From Anaerolineales bacterium (GTDB lineage Bacteria; Chloroflexota; Anaerolineae; Anaerolineales; Villigracilaceae), in contig JAUQXA010000032.1 in assembly GCA_030834895.1 (NCBI GenBank), positions 1 through 64,000 on the forward strand: DNA of 64,000 nucleotides. The letters are read 5' to 3'. Of the stretch, positions 16,331-25,063 are shown piece by piece; the first letter of the stretch is position 1; each line of letters opens with the position of its first letter. Both the position numbers and the translations under genes were made by a program. Under the pieces are notes generated by a model that did no database searches, was not told the DNA's origin, and saw only the letters and a list, made by a program, of their open reading frames with translations.

Positions 16331-18430
16331 TTATTTTGGAATGGGACGCCATGCGGGGTCGAAGTCGTCGAAGGTGACATCTTCCGTAACTCGCGCCTGG
16401 TTTGCACCCGAAGGGGTGGAGTAGTACACATGATAGCCACGGTCGCCGCCGCTTTCATAGGCGATCCAATTTCCACCGGGCGAGTAATTCACATTTTCGA
16501 CTGAGAGTACGCCCATTTTGATCTGCAAGGCTGAATTGGGTTCTCCGGCTTTAATGGAGAACAGATTTGGGAAGGTGAACTCAGCTTCGCTTCGCTGACT
16601 AAAGAGAACGTATTGCCCATCCGGCGACCAACTGGGGTATTGGTTCGAAAGCACATCACCGCTGGCAAAAAACTGCCTTTCGTTCGAACCCAGACTGCTC
16701 ATTAGCCATAACTCGTACGTAGCAATCCGTTGGTAAGCATAAATGATTTGCCTGCTGTCAGGCGACCATGATGGCTGGCGGGCAGGTTTGTTCAGGGGTG
16801 TTTTCACAAGACGATCCATCTTGCCACTATCAACATCATAAGAGTAAATTTGCATATATCCATCGCGCAGGGACGTAAAGGCGATCTTTTTTCCATCCGG
16901 AGACCAGGCCGGCTCAAAATCTCCCCCTCCAGGAGAGCTCGGCAATTGTTGCAATCCGGAACCATCCACATTAATAATATACAAATCCGATCCTTTATAC
17001 GAATCCTTCTTTATGGCACAAGGAGAAGTAAAGACCAATCTGTTCCCATCGGGAGACCAGGAAGGTTGGCACGCACCGCCGGGCATGTTTGTAATTGCAA
17101 TTGCTTCGTCACCCAGGAGTCCGGTAAGGTATATTTGGGCAACACCTGTGCGTGTCGAAGCGTAGGCAATCTGTAGATAGTCCGCGCCAATGGGTGTGGG
17201 AGTAATCTGTCCAACAGGGATGGCAGTAGGCTGAATTTCAGTGGCAGTTGCCGTCGCAGTAGGGTCAACAGGGTTTTCGACGAGAGGAATTTCGGTGCTT
17301 GGGGAAACTTCCAATGGAGTGGGCGTTATTTCCGCAGGAGGTAAAAATGGAAATAGGCGCTGAAGAAACTCGGGCATTGAGTTGGGAAAGAAGAAGGCGC
17401 CTATGAATCCCACAACAAGAACCGTAAAAAGGGCGGTGAACAGAATACGCCTGTTCCGGCGCTCACGCTCGAGTTGTTTCTTCCGCGGAGAGACAAAGGG
17501 ATATTCCTCCGGCGGCATGGCATGGGTTAAGGCATTGGAGGATTTTTTTTGCGGGTCGCTTATTTTTTCGAGTTCCGAAGGTGGAGGCGTGATCGTGTAC
17601 GTACCAAGCAATTGCTGGGTCATCGATTTGGAATTTAACAAAGCCATTTTGAAATCATCCGCCGTTTGAAAACGGTCAGCGGGATCCACTTCCATGGCTT
17701 TTTCGATTACCGACGCAAGGTGACGGGAAACGCTGGGATTCCTTTTGCGAAGAGGCGTGAGTTGGGCGTTGTCCATCGCGCGCGCAAGTCCGTCCTCCGG
17801 AATGACTCCTGTCAGCGCGGCGTACAAGGTGGCCCCTAATGAGTAGATGTCGGTGCGGGTGTCGGTGCGTGCAGTTCCATATTGTTCAGGAGGCGAATAA
17901 CCGGGCGTCATCGCGCGGGCACCAGTGGTAGTAGCCTGGTTGCCTTGATAGACTTTGGCAAGCCCAAAATCCACGAGGAAGATATGCCCATCGGGTGAGA
18001 TTTTTACATTTCCCGGTTTGATATCACGATGCAGAATAGGGGGCTTACGGGCATGCAGATAAGAGAGCGCATCGCACATGGCCGCGCCAATCAGAATGAC
18101 TTCATCCTCCGGCAATACCCCCACCCGCTCCATTCGCTGACGAAGATCCTCCCCTTCGATAAAATCCATAACAAGGTATTGCCCTTCCCCTGCAATTACG
18201 AAATGGTCCGACACGCGAGGGAGATTTGGATGGCGGATGTTTGCCAGAATCACCGCTTCCAAGCGAAATTGACGGGCATATTCCTCGGTCGTAAACAGGT
18301 TCTCTTTAACCGCAACATCCACGCCCAGATTTTCATCGATGGCGCGATAAACCGATCCCATCCCCCCCTGGCCAAGATTCTCTCGAATCTGATAGCGTTT
18401 ATGTAGTAGGGTTTCGTTTTCGAGAATCAT
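16331..18430 (-). CDS. Ser/Thr protein kinase with PD40 (TolB-type) propeller
   Basis: A 699-residue protein. The N-terminal kinase domain (about 12-270) has GQGGMGSVY, a VAVKENL lysine, ILHRDIKPGNVKIS and LVDFGLAKVY. A membrane segment (RRILFTALFTVLVVGFIGAFFF, about 325-347) is followed by a Pro/Thr-rich spacer. The outer part (about 415-699) contains repeated PD40 strands: PSWSPDGNRLVFTS, PAWSPDGKKIAFTSLRDG, PSWSPDSRQIIYAYQ and PSWSPDGQYVLFSQRSE, which make a beta-propeller. The layout is a receptor kinase with an extracellular propeller sensor; the ligand is unknown. The gene ends in a strong terminator and is probably transcribed alone. The start has no clear ribosome site. Confidence 0.93.
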   Translation of the reverse strand: MILENETLLHKRYQIRENLGQGGMGSVYRAIDENLGVDVAVKENLFTTEEYARQFRLEAVILANIRHPNLPRVSDHFVIAGEGQYLVMDFIEGEDLRQRMERVGVLPEDEVILIGAAMCDALSYLHARKPPILHRDIKPGNVKISPDGHIFLVDFGLAKVYQGNQATTTGARAMTPGYSPPEQYGTARTDTRTDIYSLGATLYAALTGVIPEDGLARAMDNAQLTPLRKRNPSVSRHLASVIEKAMEVDPADRFQTADDFKMALLNSKSMTQQLLGTYTITPPPSELEKISDPQKKSSNALTHAMPPEEYPFVSPRKKQLERERRNRRILFTALFTVLVVGFIGAFFFPNSMPEFLQRLFPFLPPAEITPTPLEVSPSTEIPLVENPVDPTATATATEIQPTAIPVGQITPTPIGADYLQIAYASTRTGVAQIYLTGLLGDEAIAITNMPGGACQPSWSPDGNRLVFTSPCAIKKDSYKGSDLYIINVDGSGLQQLPSSPGGGDFEPAWSPDGKKIAFTSLRDGYMQIYSYDVDSGKMDRLVKTPLNKPARQPSWSPDSRQIIYAYQRIATYELWLMSSLGSNERQFFASGDVLSNQYPSWSPDGQYVLFSQRSEAEFTFPNLFSIKAGEPNSALQIKMGVLSVENVNYSPGGNWIAYESGGDRGYHVYYSTPSGANQARVTEDVTFDDFDPAWRPIPK

Positions 18431-18554
18431 TAAATGCCTGTCAAAATTATATTTTCTTTCAAGCGGGAGAGCAAATCACTGACCGCCCCGGCAGGCAGTC
18501 CTAACAGTTGAGTATTTTACCCTAAGCGAAATAGGTTTTCATTTCTATTTTATT

Positions 18555-18752
18555 TCAATTCGGTTTACAAAGAGCCATTACTTTTGAAAGGTACGGGATA
18601 TAAAGCAAATCATCCTCCGTCTCCCAAGGAGTGGGGGACAGATGACAGTTCATCGGTTGGATTGGTTTGACTGGGTACACACGGGAGCTACGCGGCTTGA
18701 CAGGCCCAAGGATACAAGCAAAGAGAAGAAAAAGCAAGAGTCGGATAAGCAA
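18555..18752 (-). CDS. possible small exported protein (65 residues)
   Basis: A TTG-started frame 4 nt after the VanZ-like gene, with GTAGGG upstream of it. The predicted N-terminus (LIRLLLFLLFACILGPVKP) is a hydrophobic helix with a cysteine near residue 13, followed by a Pro-rich, uncharacterised tail. I recognise no family. The unusual start codon and the lack of any known relative make this tentative. Confidence 0.3.
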   Translation of the reverse strand: MLIRLLLFLLFACILGPVKPRSSRVYPVKPIQPMNCHLSPTPWETEDDLLYIPYLSKVMALCKPN

Positions 18753-18756
18753 ATCC

Positions 18757-19137
18757 CTACCCCTTTACCCGGTTCGGCATATGCCATTTCAACGCTGACC
18801 AGGCCCCGATTACCAGACCGATATAACTTGCAGCCAAGTCCACCAGATCAAAGGTGCGGGCGGAAAAATATTGCTGTGACAGTTCCTCGAGGGCAATCAG
18901 CAGGGCGAGAATCAGGCTGGTCGAAACAGTCACCCAGCTGCGGGATTGAGTGGGAAATGAGGAGAGAAAAGTCCGGACGAGTAAAAAGTTCAAGAGTCCG
19001 AAAAGAATGAAATGTCCGACCTTATCCCCGTTCGGGAAACGATAAAGGGCACGAATTGAAGGCGGCAGGTTCCCCGTGTCTGCAAGAACGATCACGACAA
19101 TGATAAAGATGAGAAAAAGCGTGCTGATGTATTTCAT
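18757..19137 (-). CDS. VanZ-like membrane protein
   Basis: A 126-residue protein with four hydrophobic segments. The family pattern is clear: an N-terminal span, then FPNGDKVGHFILFGLLNFLLV (the conserved D-K-x-x-H), then ALLIALEELSQQYFSARTFDLVDLAASYIGLVIG. The VanZ family is named after a teicoplanin-resistance protein, but most members have no known function. The ATG immediately follows the T-run of the upstream terminator with no visible ribosome site, so either translation starts without one or the annotated start is approximate. Confidence 0.88.
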   Translation of the reverse strand: MKYISTLFLIFIIVVIVLADTGNLPPSIRALYRFPNGDKVGHFILFGLLNFLLVRTFLSSFPTQSRSWVTVSTSLILALLIALEELSQQYFSARTFDLVDLAASYIGLVIGAWSALKWHMPNRVKG

Positions 19138-19166
19138 AAAAATGGGTCGGGGTTAGATCCCGACCC
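19138..19166 (-). terminator. Rho-independent terminator after the DedA gene
   Basis: Stem GGGTCGGG / CCCGACCC (19144-19151 with 19159-19166) and ATTTTT on the minus strand, which runs directly into the VanZ-like start codon. Confidence 0.75.
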
Positions 19167-19173
19167 AAAAAAA

Positions 19174-19839
19174 CTATTCGGTTGGCGTTGCAACCGTGGT
19201 GTTTTCAACTTTTTTTTCGCGGCGGGCCTTCCACCATTCGAAGAACATCGGCATGACCGAAATTAGAATGATGGCAATGATGACCAGTTCAAAATTCTTC
19301 CTCACAAAAGGAATGTTGCCGAAGAAATATCCAAGCAGGGTAAAGGTTGTCACCCAAGTGATGCCGCCGACAATGTTATAGGTGGCGAAGTAAGCGTAGG
19401 ACATTTTTCCGATACCCGCCACGAACGGCGCAAAAGTGCGGACGATGGGAACAAAACGCGCCAGGAAAATTGCCTTGCCGCCGTGCTTTTCAAAGAAGGC
19501 ATGGGTTTTATCGAGATGTTCCCGCTTGATCCATTTGATGTTGTAGGCACGTTCGCCAAGATAGTGACCGATGGAATAATTCACTGCGTCACCGAGAACT
19601 GCCGCCACCATAAGCAAACCAACAAGGGACCAGACATTCAACGAGCCAAGCGCCGCAAATGTACCTGCCGCAAACAACAGGGAGTCACCAGGCAGAAAGG
19701 GTGTGACAACCAGTCCTGTTTCGATAAAAATTACCACGAACAAAATGCCGTAGGTCCATGCCCCATATTGGGAGATGATGTCACCCAGGTATTCATCCAA
19801 ATGCAGAAACAGGTCAATCAGAAAAGTTACTAACTCCAT
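19174..19839 (-). CDS. DedA-family membrane protein
   Basis: A 221-residue protein with about five membrane segments. DedA landmarks: FVVIFIETGLVVTPFLPGDSLLFAAG near 35-60, GDAVNYSIGHYLGERAY near 83-99, and the F-x-R-F-x-P-x-x-R-T-F-x-P motif as IFLARFVPIVRTFAPFVAGI near 123-142. Members are lipid flippases or scramblases, in particular undecaprenyl-phosphate recycling, and affect the proton motive force. Transcribed on the minus strand, with a terminator between it and VanZ. Confidence 0.94.
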   Translation of the reverse strand: MELVTFLIDLFLHLDEYLGDIISQYGAWTYGILFVVIFIETGLVVTPFLPGDSLLFAAGTFAALGSLNVWSLVGLLMVAAVLGDAVNYSIGHYLGERAYNIKWIKREHLDKTHAFFEKHGGKAIFLARFVPIVRTFAPFVAGIGKMSYAYFATYNIVGGITWVTTFTLLGYFFGNIPFVRKNFELVIIAIILISVMPMFFEWWKARREKKVENTTVATPTE

Positions 19840-19910
19840 TTTTATTTACTCTCTTTCAAATATTGAAGTGACAGCCACCCGCTTCGCGCAGCAACTGTCA
19901 CCTGGCGAAA

Positions 19911-20189
19911 TTATACACTGTTTTCACTGGAGTTTTCGATGTGGCTCAACCAGTCACCCAGTGCGAGAAACACCAAGCTTCCGATCAGTCCAGCGCCCAT
20001 GTCCAGCGCACCAAACGTCAGCAGCCGCCAGCCACGCCACATACTAAGTCCCTGCCCGGCGGCGAAGCCCAGTACGCTTAAACCTAAATACAAAAGCAGA
20101 CGCCAGCCGCCTCCGCCGCGCAGGATGTGAAATAGCGCACCGGCAAGCAGGGCAATCAATAGGGCAAAGAGGGTGAGAGGAAGGGTCAT
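19911..20189 (-). CDS. small membrane protein of unknown function (92 residues)
   Basis: From the ATG at 20189, with GGAAGG-rich sequence upstream on the plus strand not usable as a ribosome site, so the start is uncertain; an ATG at 20240 would add 17 residues. Three hydrophobic segments are visible (LTLFALLIALLAGALFHIL, LLLYLGLSVLGFAAGQGLS, MGAGLIGSLVFLALGDWLS). This pattern is seen in short uncharacterised proteins of related genomes, but I cannot name a family. Confidence 0.6.
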   Translation of the reverse strand: MTLPLTLFALLIALLAGALFHILRGGGGWRLLLYLGLSVLGFAAGQGLSMWRGWRLLTFGALDMGAGLIGSLVFLALGDWLSHIENSSENSV

Positions 20190-20291
20190 GTGTAGGAAAG
20201 GGTGAAAAGTGAGATACAAGAAACGAGATCCGCAATCCATGCAGAAACTTGCGGGGCCATCTATTACTTAATTCTGACTACGCGCAGATAA

Positions 20292-21359
20292 TTATTGGAT
20301 GATTCCACCGCCGAGCATCAATTCGTCTTGATAAAAGACTGCCGCCTGCCCTGTGGTGACATCCCGAACTGGATGGTCAAACTTCACCTTTGCCTGATTG
20401 CGTTCCATCAGGCTGACCCGCGCCTCAACTTCCTTTGCCGAGTAGCGAATTTTGACCAGCGCGCGGAAGGGCTCTTTGGGCGCTTCACCTGAAATCCAGT
20501 TGACATCGTGGGCGGTCAATTCGGTAAAACCAAGTTCATCCGCCGCGCCAATGATGAGCGTATTATTCGATGCGTTTTTTGTAATGACATAAAGTGGGTC
20601 GGGCGAAAAGACACCCAACCCCTTGCGCTGACCGATGGTGTAGTTGGCCAGCCCATCGTGTTTGCCGACCACTTTTCCTTCGGTGGTGACGATGTTACCG
20701 GGCTGCAGAATTTCGGGAGCGTTTCGCTGGAGAAAGTTCCGATAATCTTCGCCAGCGAGAAAACACAAATCCTGCGAGTCCGCCCGTGAAGCAGTTGGCA
20801 ATCCAAACTCGGCAGCGAGACGGCGGATTTCAGGTTTGGGGTACTCCCCTACCGGGAAGAGCGCGTACTTCAACTGCGCCTGAGTCAAAACATGCAAAAC
20901 ATAAGATTGGTCTTTCGAGTGGTCCACTGCACGTAAAAGCTCACATCGTCCATCGTCCGTCATCCGCCTTCTCACATAGTGCCCAGTTGCCATGAACTCA
21001 GCACCGAGAGCAAGAGCATGATTTAAAAGGAATGTCCAGCGGATTTGACGATTGCACAGTAAGCAGGGATTAGGCGTTTCGCCGCGTGCGTATCCATCCA
21101 GAAAATATTGGACGATGGTTTGCTTGAATACATCCTTCGCATCCACCACATAAAAGGGAATATCGAGAATGCCCGCCACCCGCCGTGCCTGCGCCATCGA
21201 ATCGGGCGTGCAGCAACGATTGGAATCCTCCTTGCCTGGCTCCGACCACAGGCGTAACATCATCCCCGTGACCTCATAGCCCTGCTGTTTGAGCAAAGCC
21301 GCAGCCACGGAAGAATCCACGCCGCCGGACATGGCGACCACCACTTTTTGCTTGGTCAT
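20292..21359 (-). CDS. mnmA: tRNA-specific 2-thiouridylase MnmA
   Basis: A 355-residue protein, the standard length. The ATP-binding PP-loop (VVVAMSGGVDSSVAAALL) is at about 5-22, the catalytic cysteine in NPCLLCNRQIRW near 97-108 and the second cysteine in SQDLCFLAGEDY. The C-terminal domain ends with FYQDELMLGGGIIQ. It makes 2-thiouridine at U34 of tRNA Lys, Glu and Gln. Its mid region (RRRMTDDGRCELL) is coded by units like those of family B repeats but the length is near normal. TATAAT (21375-21370) stands 10 nt before the ATG, so the leader is only a few bases long. Confidence 0.97.
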   Translation of the reverse strand: MTKQKVVVAMSGGVDSSVAAALLKQQGYEVTGMMLRLWSEPGKEDSNRCCTPDSMAQARRVAGILDIPFYVVDAKDVFKQTIVQYFLDGYARGETPNPCLLCNRQIRWTFLLNHALALGAEFMATGHYVRRRMTDDGRCELLRAVDHSKDQSYVLHVLTQAQLKYALFPVGEYPKPEIRRLAAEFGLPTASRADSQDLCFLAGEDYRNFLQRNAPEILQPGNIVTTEGKVVGKHDGLANYTIGQRKGLGVFSPDPLYVITKNASNNTLIIGAADELGFTELTAHDVNWISGEAPKEPFRALVKIRYSAKEVEARVSLMERNQAKVKFDHPVRDVTTGQAAVFYQDELMLGGGIIQ

Positions 21360-21495
21360 AAGTTCGGTGATTATACTGCGTTGACTCGTTGAATCGCTGA
21401 ATCACTAACCCGCTGGATTCCCACCAGTCTTGACCTCCCCTCCATTCTTATGTATATTCGCCCCACCAGAGGACTCATTTCGAGAGGAGAATCCA

Positions 21496-23085
21496 ATGCC
21501 ATCCAAATCAGATTTCATCATCCACAACGCTCGAATCTTCACCAGCGACGAGGCAAATCCAAAGGCGGAAGCGGTTGCTGTAAAAGGCAATCGCATCGTA
21601 TTTGTAGGGACAAACGAAGGGGCAAAGGAATTCCAGGGTACTTCCACGCGGGTCATCGACGGAAAAGGCTGTACGCTCACACCTGGTTTCATCGACTCAC
21701 ATTTCCATTTGTTGTGGGGTTCCATCTGGATGGGAGCCGCACAGTTATACGACGCCAAAACAAGGGACGATGTGAGTAAAATCCTGCAAGCCTTTGCAGC
21801 GGACAATAAAACCAGCGAATGGGTGGACGGACGTGGAATCAAATACAGCATCATCTCCACGCGGCAGGAACTGGATGAGATCATCCCTGACCGCCCGGTT
21901 TACATCAACGCCTACGACGGACATACTTCGTGGGCAAACACCAAAGCGCTCGAACTGGCGGGGATTCTCCAGCCCGGCAAGGAAGCCCCCGGCGTCGGCG
22001 TGATTGTCCGCGACGAGAGCGGACTCGCCACGGGCGAACTGCGCGAAACGGCGATGGATTTGGTCGCGGACCTGATTCCCCTGCCGAGCGAAGCCCGTAA
22101 GCGTGAACTGCTGAAAATGGCAATGAAGAAAATCAACGCCACTGGCGTCACCAGCGTCCACAACATGAACGGGGATCTAAACGAGTTGCAATTCTTCGCG
22201 GCAGTCGAAGACGCGGGCGAGATGACCGTCCGCGTATATGTCCCGTACCATGTCAAGCCCGAGACAACAGAGCAGAATTTGAGCGAAGCCGCCGAGATGG
22301 CGAAGCTTCAGGGCGACTTCGCCCGTGGCGGGTGTGTCAAATTCTTTATGGATGGCGTTTGGGAATCGTACACCGCGCTCAACCTCGAACCCTACGCCGA
22401 CGACCCCGAAGCCAAGCCCGAAGGCATTTATTCCGCCGGACACTTCAACCGCATGGCAACCCTCTGCGACAAATACGGCTTGCAGATGTTCACCCATTGC
22501 TGCGGCGATGGTGCTGTCCGCCGCACGCTCGACGGCTACGAGGCGGCGCAAAAAGCCAACGGGAAGCGGGACAGCCGTCATCGCGTGGAACATATTGAGG
22601 TCATTCATCCCGATGATCTGCCGCGCTTCAAAGGACTGGGGGTCATCGCATCCATGCAGACCAGCCATGCGCCGTTCAGTGCAAACGAAGGCGACGTCTG
22701 GCTTGAACGCACGGGACCGCAACGCTGGGGACGTTCCTTCGCCTGGCGCGACATCCTCAACGCGGACGCGCACCTCATCCTCGGCAGCGACTGGACGGTG
22801 GCGCCCTTCGACCCGATGGTGAACATGCACGTCGCCATGAACCGCGAGAAGTGGTCACCGGACGACCCCGACCAAACGCTGACCCTCGAAGAAGTCATCC
22901 TCGGCTACACTCGCAACGCCGCCTACGGCGAATTCAAGGAAAATGAAAAGGGGCAAATCAAGGAAGGTTATCTCGCCGATTTGGTTTTGTTCACGCATGA
23001 CCTCTTCGCCCTGCCGAAGCAAGACATCATGACCGCCAAAGCCGCGTTGACAATGGTCGATGGAAAGGTGGTTTTCGAGGCATGA
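21496..23085 (+). CDS. amidohydrolase (YtcJ-like metal-dependent hydrolase)
   Basis: A 529-residue protein from the ATG at 21496 behind GAGAGGAGA. The N-terminal beta-sandwich (IIHNARIFTSDEANPKAEAV) leads to the metal motif GFIDSHFHLLWGS (HxH). Later metal or substrate residues are FTHCCGDGAV, RHRVEHIEVI and LILGSDWTVAPFDP, in the order of the amidohydrolase_3 family. YtcJ-type enzymes act on amides, imines or related bonds; the substrate is unknown. The stop overlaps the start of the first permease gene (ATGA), so hydrolase and importer are probably coupled: the imported compound may be its substrate. Confidence 0.9.
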   Translation: MPSKSDFIIHNARIFTSDEANPKAEAVAVKGNRIVFVGTNEGAKEFQGTSTRVIDGKGCTLTPGFIDSHFHLLWGSIWMGAAQLYDAKTRDDVSKILQAFAADNKTSEWVDGRGIKYSIISTRQELDEIIPDRPVYINAYDGHTSWANTKALELAGILQPGKEAPGVGVIVRDESGLATGELRETAMDLVADLIPLPSEARKRELLKMAMKKINATGVTSVHNMNGDLNELQFFAAVEDAGEMTVRVYVPYHVKPETTEQNLSEAAEMAKLQGDFARGGCVKFFMDGVWESYTALNLEPYADDPEAKPEGIYSAGHFNRMATLCDKYGLQMFTHCCGDGAVRRTLDGYEAAQKANGKRDSRHRVEHIEVIHPDDLPRFKGLGVIASMQTSHAPFSANEGDVWLERTGPQRWGRSFAWRDILNADAHLILGSDWTVAPFDPMVNMHVAMNREKWSPDDPDQTLTLEEVILGYTRNAAYGEFKENEKGQIKEGYLADLVLFTHDLFALPKQDIMTAKAALTMVDGKVVFEA

Positions 23086-24053
23086 CGACCTACGCCATCC
23101 GCCGCTTGTTGCAAACCATCCCAATTCTGTTCATCATCAGCGTCCTGCTGTTCTTTTTGGTTCGGAGTGCACCCGGCGGTCCGTTGACCTCCGCCCGCCG
23201 AAACCCAAACGTCACAAAAGAACAAATTGAAGCGCTGGAAGAAAAACTGGGATTGAATGACCCGCTCCCAGTCCAGTATGGCAGGTGGATGGGCGGCGTG
23301 CTGACGGGCAACTTGGGTGATTCGATCAAGTTCCGCCGCCCCGTCAATGAGATGATCGCGGAGCGCATCCCCAACACCCTGTTGCTGGTCGGCGTTTCGT
23401 TTTTGCTCACCCTGCTGATCGCGATTCCCATCGGCGTGCTTTCGGCGCGGAAGCCGTACTCGCTCTTCGATTATTCGATGACGACCATCACCTTCATCGG
23501 GCAGTCCATTCCCGTCTACTGGCTGGGACTGGGATTGATTGTTATCTTTTATATCACCATCAAAAATCCGCTGACGGGCGAGCCGTTCCTGCCTGTCGGC
23601 GGGATGAACACACATGGCAAAAGCGACCTGCTGGATACGCTTTGGCATCTGGTACTGCCCGTCACCGCCCTCAGCCTCGGCTGGATTGCGTGGTACTCGC
23701 GGTTTCTGCGCTCCAGCATGATGGACGTGCTGCACGAGGATTACGTCCGCACAGCGAAGGCAAAGGGCGCGAGGGAGAACGCAGTCTATTACAGGCACGC
23801 GCTGCGCAACGCCATCCTGCCGCTGGTGACGTTAATTGCGCTCGACCTGCCGAGTCTTTTTGCGGGCGCACTTTTTGTGGAGACCATTTTCTCGTGGCCC
23901 GGCATGGGACGACTCTTTTGGGACGCCGCCAAGGGACGCGACTACCCTGTTCTGCTGGGCGTGGTGATGATCACTGCCGTGCTCATCATCGTCTGCAATA
24001 TCCTAGCCGATCTCGCTTATGGCTGGCTCAACCCGCAGGTGAAATATGAGTGA
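23082..24053 (+). CDS. peptide-type ABC transporter permease (DppB/OppB family)
   Basis: A 323-residue protein with six membrane segments: the N-terminal span (RRLLQTIPILFIISVLLFFLV), the long periplasmic segment and the permease core with the EAA loop (YVRTAKAKGARENAVYYRHA). It ends ILADLAYGWLNPQVKYE, as is typical for DppB. It pairs with the next gene to form the channel of a dipeptide/oligopeptide/nickel-class importer. The 8-bp overlap with the next gene shows tight coupling. Confidence 0.95.
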   Translation: MTTYAIRRLLQTIPILFIISVLLFFLVRSAPGGPLTSARRNPNVTKEQIEALEEKLGLNDPLPVQYGRWMGGVLTGNLGDSIKFRRPVNEMIAERIPNTLLLVGVSFLLTLLIAIPIGVLSARKPYSLFDYSMTTITFIGQSIPVYWLGLGLIVIFYITIKNPLTGEPFLPVGGMNTHGKSDLLDTLWHLVLPVTALSLGWIAWYSRFLRSSMMDVLHEDYVRTAKAKGARENAVYYRHALRNAILPLVTLIALDLPSLFAGALFVETIFSWPGMGRLFWDAAKGRDYPVLLGVVMITAVLIIVCNILADLAYGWLNPQVKYE

Positions 24054-24942
24054 GTTGACCCATCCAACCGAGCAAAGTCTGGCGCGGACCATCGTCCGCC
24101 GTTTCTTCAAACATAAACTGGCGGGTATCGCCGTCGCCGTCCTTGCGGTGTTGGTGCTGGCATCCGTGTTTGCCTTCGCCACGCCTTACAGCCCCACCGA
24201 GCAGGAACCCGCCAACAAGTTTCAGACATCGAGCGCGGAGCATTGGTTTGGTACCGACGAACTCGGACGCGACATCTTCACCCGCATCCTCTACGGTGGA
24301 CGGGTCTCGCTGGCAGTTGGTCTGTTTTCAACCTTCCTTTCCATCGCCTTGGGCGTCGTGGTCGGTTCACTATCTGGTTACTTCGGTGGCTGGGTGGACT
24401 CCATACTCATGCGCATCACCGATGCCTTCCTGACCTTCCCCACCATTTTCGTGCTGATCATCCTCGGCGCTTTCCTGCGCGAGCAACAGGTCCCCTGGCT
24501 GAAAAATAGCGTGGTGATTGTCATTATCATCATTGCCGTGCTGGCATGGATGTGGCCTGCCCGCCTCGTGCGCGGACTCTTTCTCGTATTGCGCGAGCGG
24601 GAATTCGTGACCGCCTCCCGTGCGTTGGGTGGAAGTCATCTGCGAATCATCGTCCGCCACATCCTGCCGAATTGCATCGGTCCCATTTTGGTCAGCGGCA
24701 CATTGCAAATGGCATACGCGATCATCACCGAGTCTGGCTTGAGCTATCTGGGATTCGGCGTCCAGCCGCCCACCCCTACCTGGGGCAGTATTTTAGCCAC
24801 AGCGCAAGACCAGGTCTTCCGCGCCCCATGGATTGCGTTCTACCCCGGCTTGATGATCTTTATCACTGTCATGACGATCAACTATATCGGCGACGGTTTG
24901 CGTGACGCGTTCGACCCGTATGTGATTCATACGGAGAAATAA
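24046..24942 (+). CDS. peptide-type ABC transporter permease (DppC/OppC family)
   Basis: A 298-residue protein. The N-terminal segment (FFKHKLAGIAVAVLAVLVLASVFAFATPY) is followed by the DppC signature HWFGTDELGRDIFTRILYGGRVSLAVGL. The EAA loop (FVTASRALGGSHLRIIVRHI) and the C-terminal IGDGLRDAFDP are typical. It forms the heterodimeric pore with the preceding permease. No ATP-binding subunit gene follows; a repeat and the binding-protein gene come next. Confidence 0.95.
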   Translation: MSELTHPTEQSLARTIVRRFFKHKLAGIAVAVLAVLVLASVFAFATPYSPTEQEPANKFQTSSAEHWFGTDELGRDIFTRILYGGRVSLAVGLFSTFLSIALGVVVGSLSGYFGGWVDSILMRITDAFLTFPTIFVLIILGAFLREQQVPWLKNSVVIVIIIIAVLAWMWPARLVRGLFLVLREREFVTASRALGGSHLRIIVRHILPNCIGPILVSGTLQMAYAIITESGLSYLGFGVQPPTPTWGSILATAQDQVFRAPWIAFYPGLMIFITVMTINYIGDGLRDAFDPYVIHTEK

Positions 24943-24946
24943 TTTT

Positions 24947-25039
24947 ATGTTGTTGCGAGGGCGCTAGCCCGAAGCAACCTCCAACTATGAGGAGATTGCT
25001 TCGCCGCCAAAAGGCAAGTGCGGCGTCTCGCAATGACAT
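24947..25039. repeat. MITE-like palindromic repeat, family A (copy 3)
   Basis: ATGTTGTTGCGAGG at the left and CTCGCAATGACAT at the right; inner GAAGCAAC / GATTGCTTCG. It separates the permease genes from the binding-protein gene. Confidence 0.9.
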
Positions 25040-25063
25040 CATAATAGACAAAGGAGAAGAGAA

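Noticed and set aside
20930-20975. Family B repeat insertion in mnmA
   Set aside because: The DNA looks similar to the family B units (GATGACGGACGATGGACG), but the MnmA segment has near-normal length, so an insertion is not shown.
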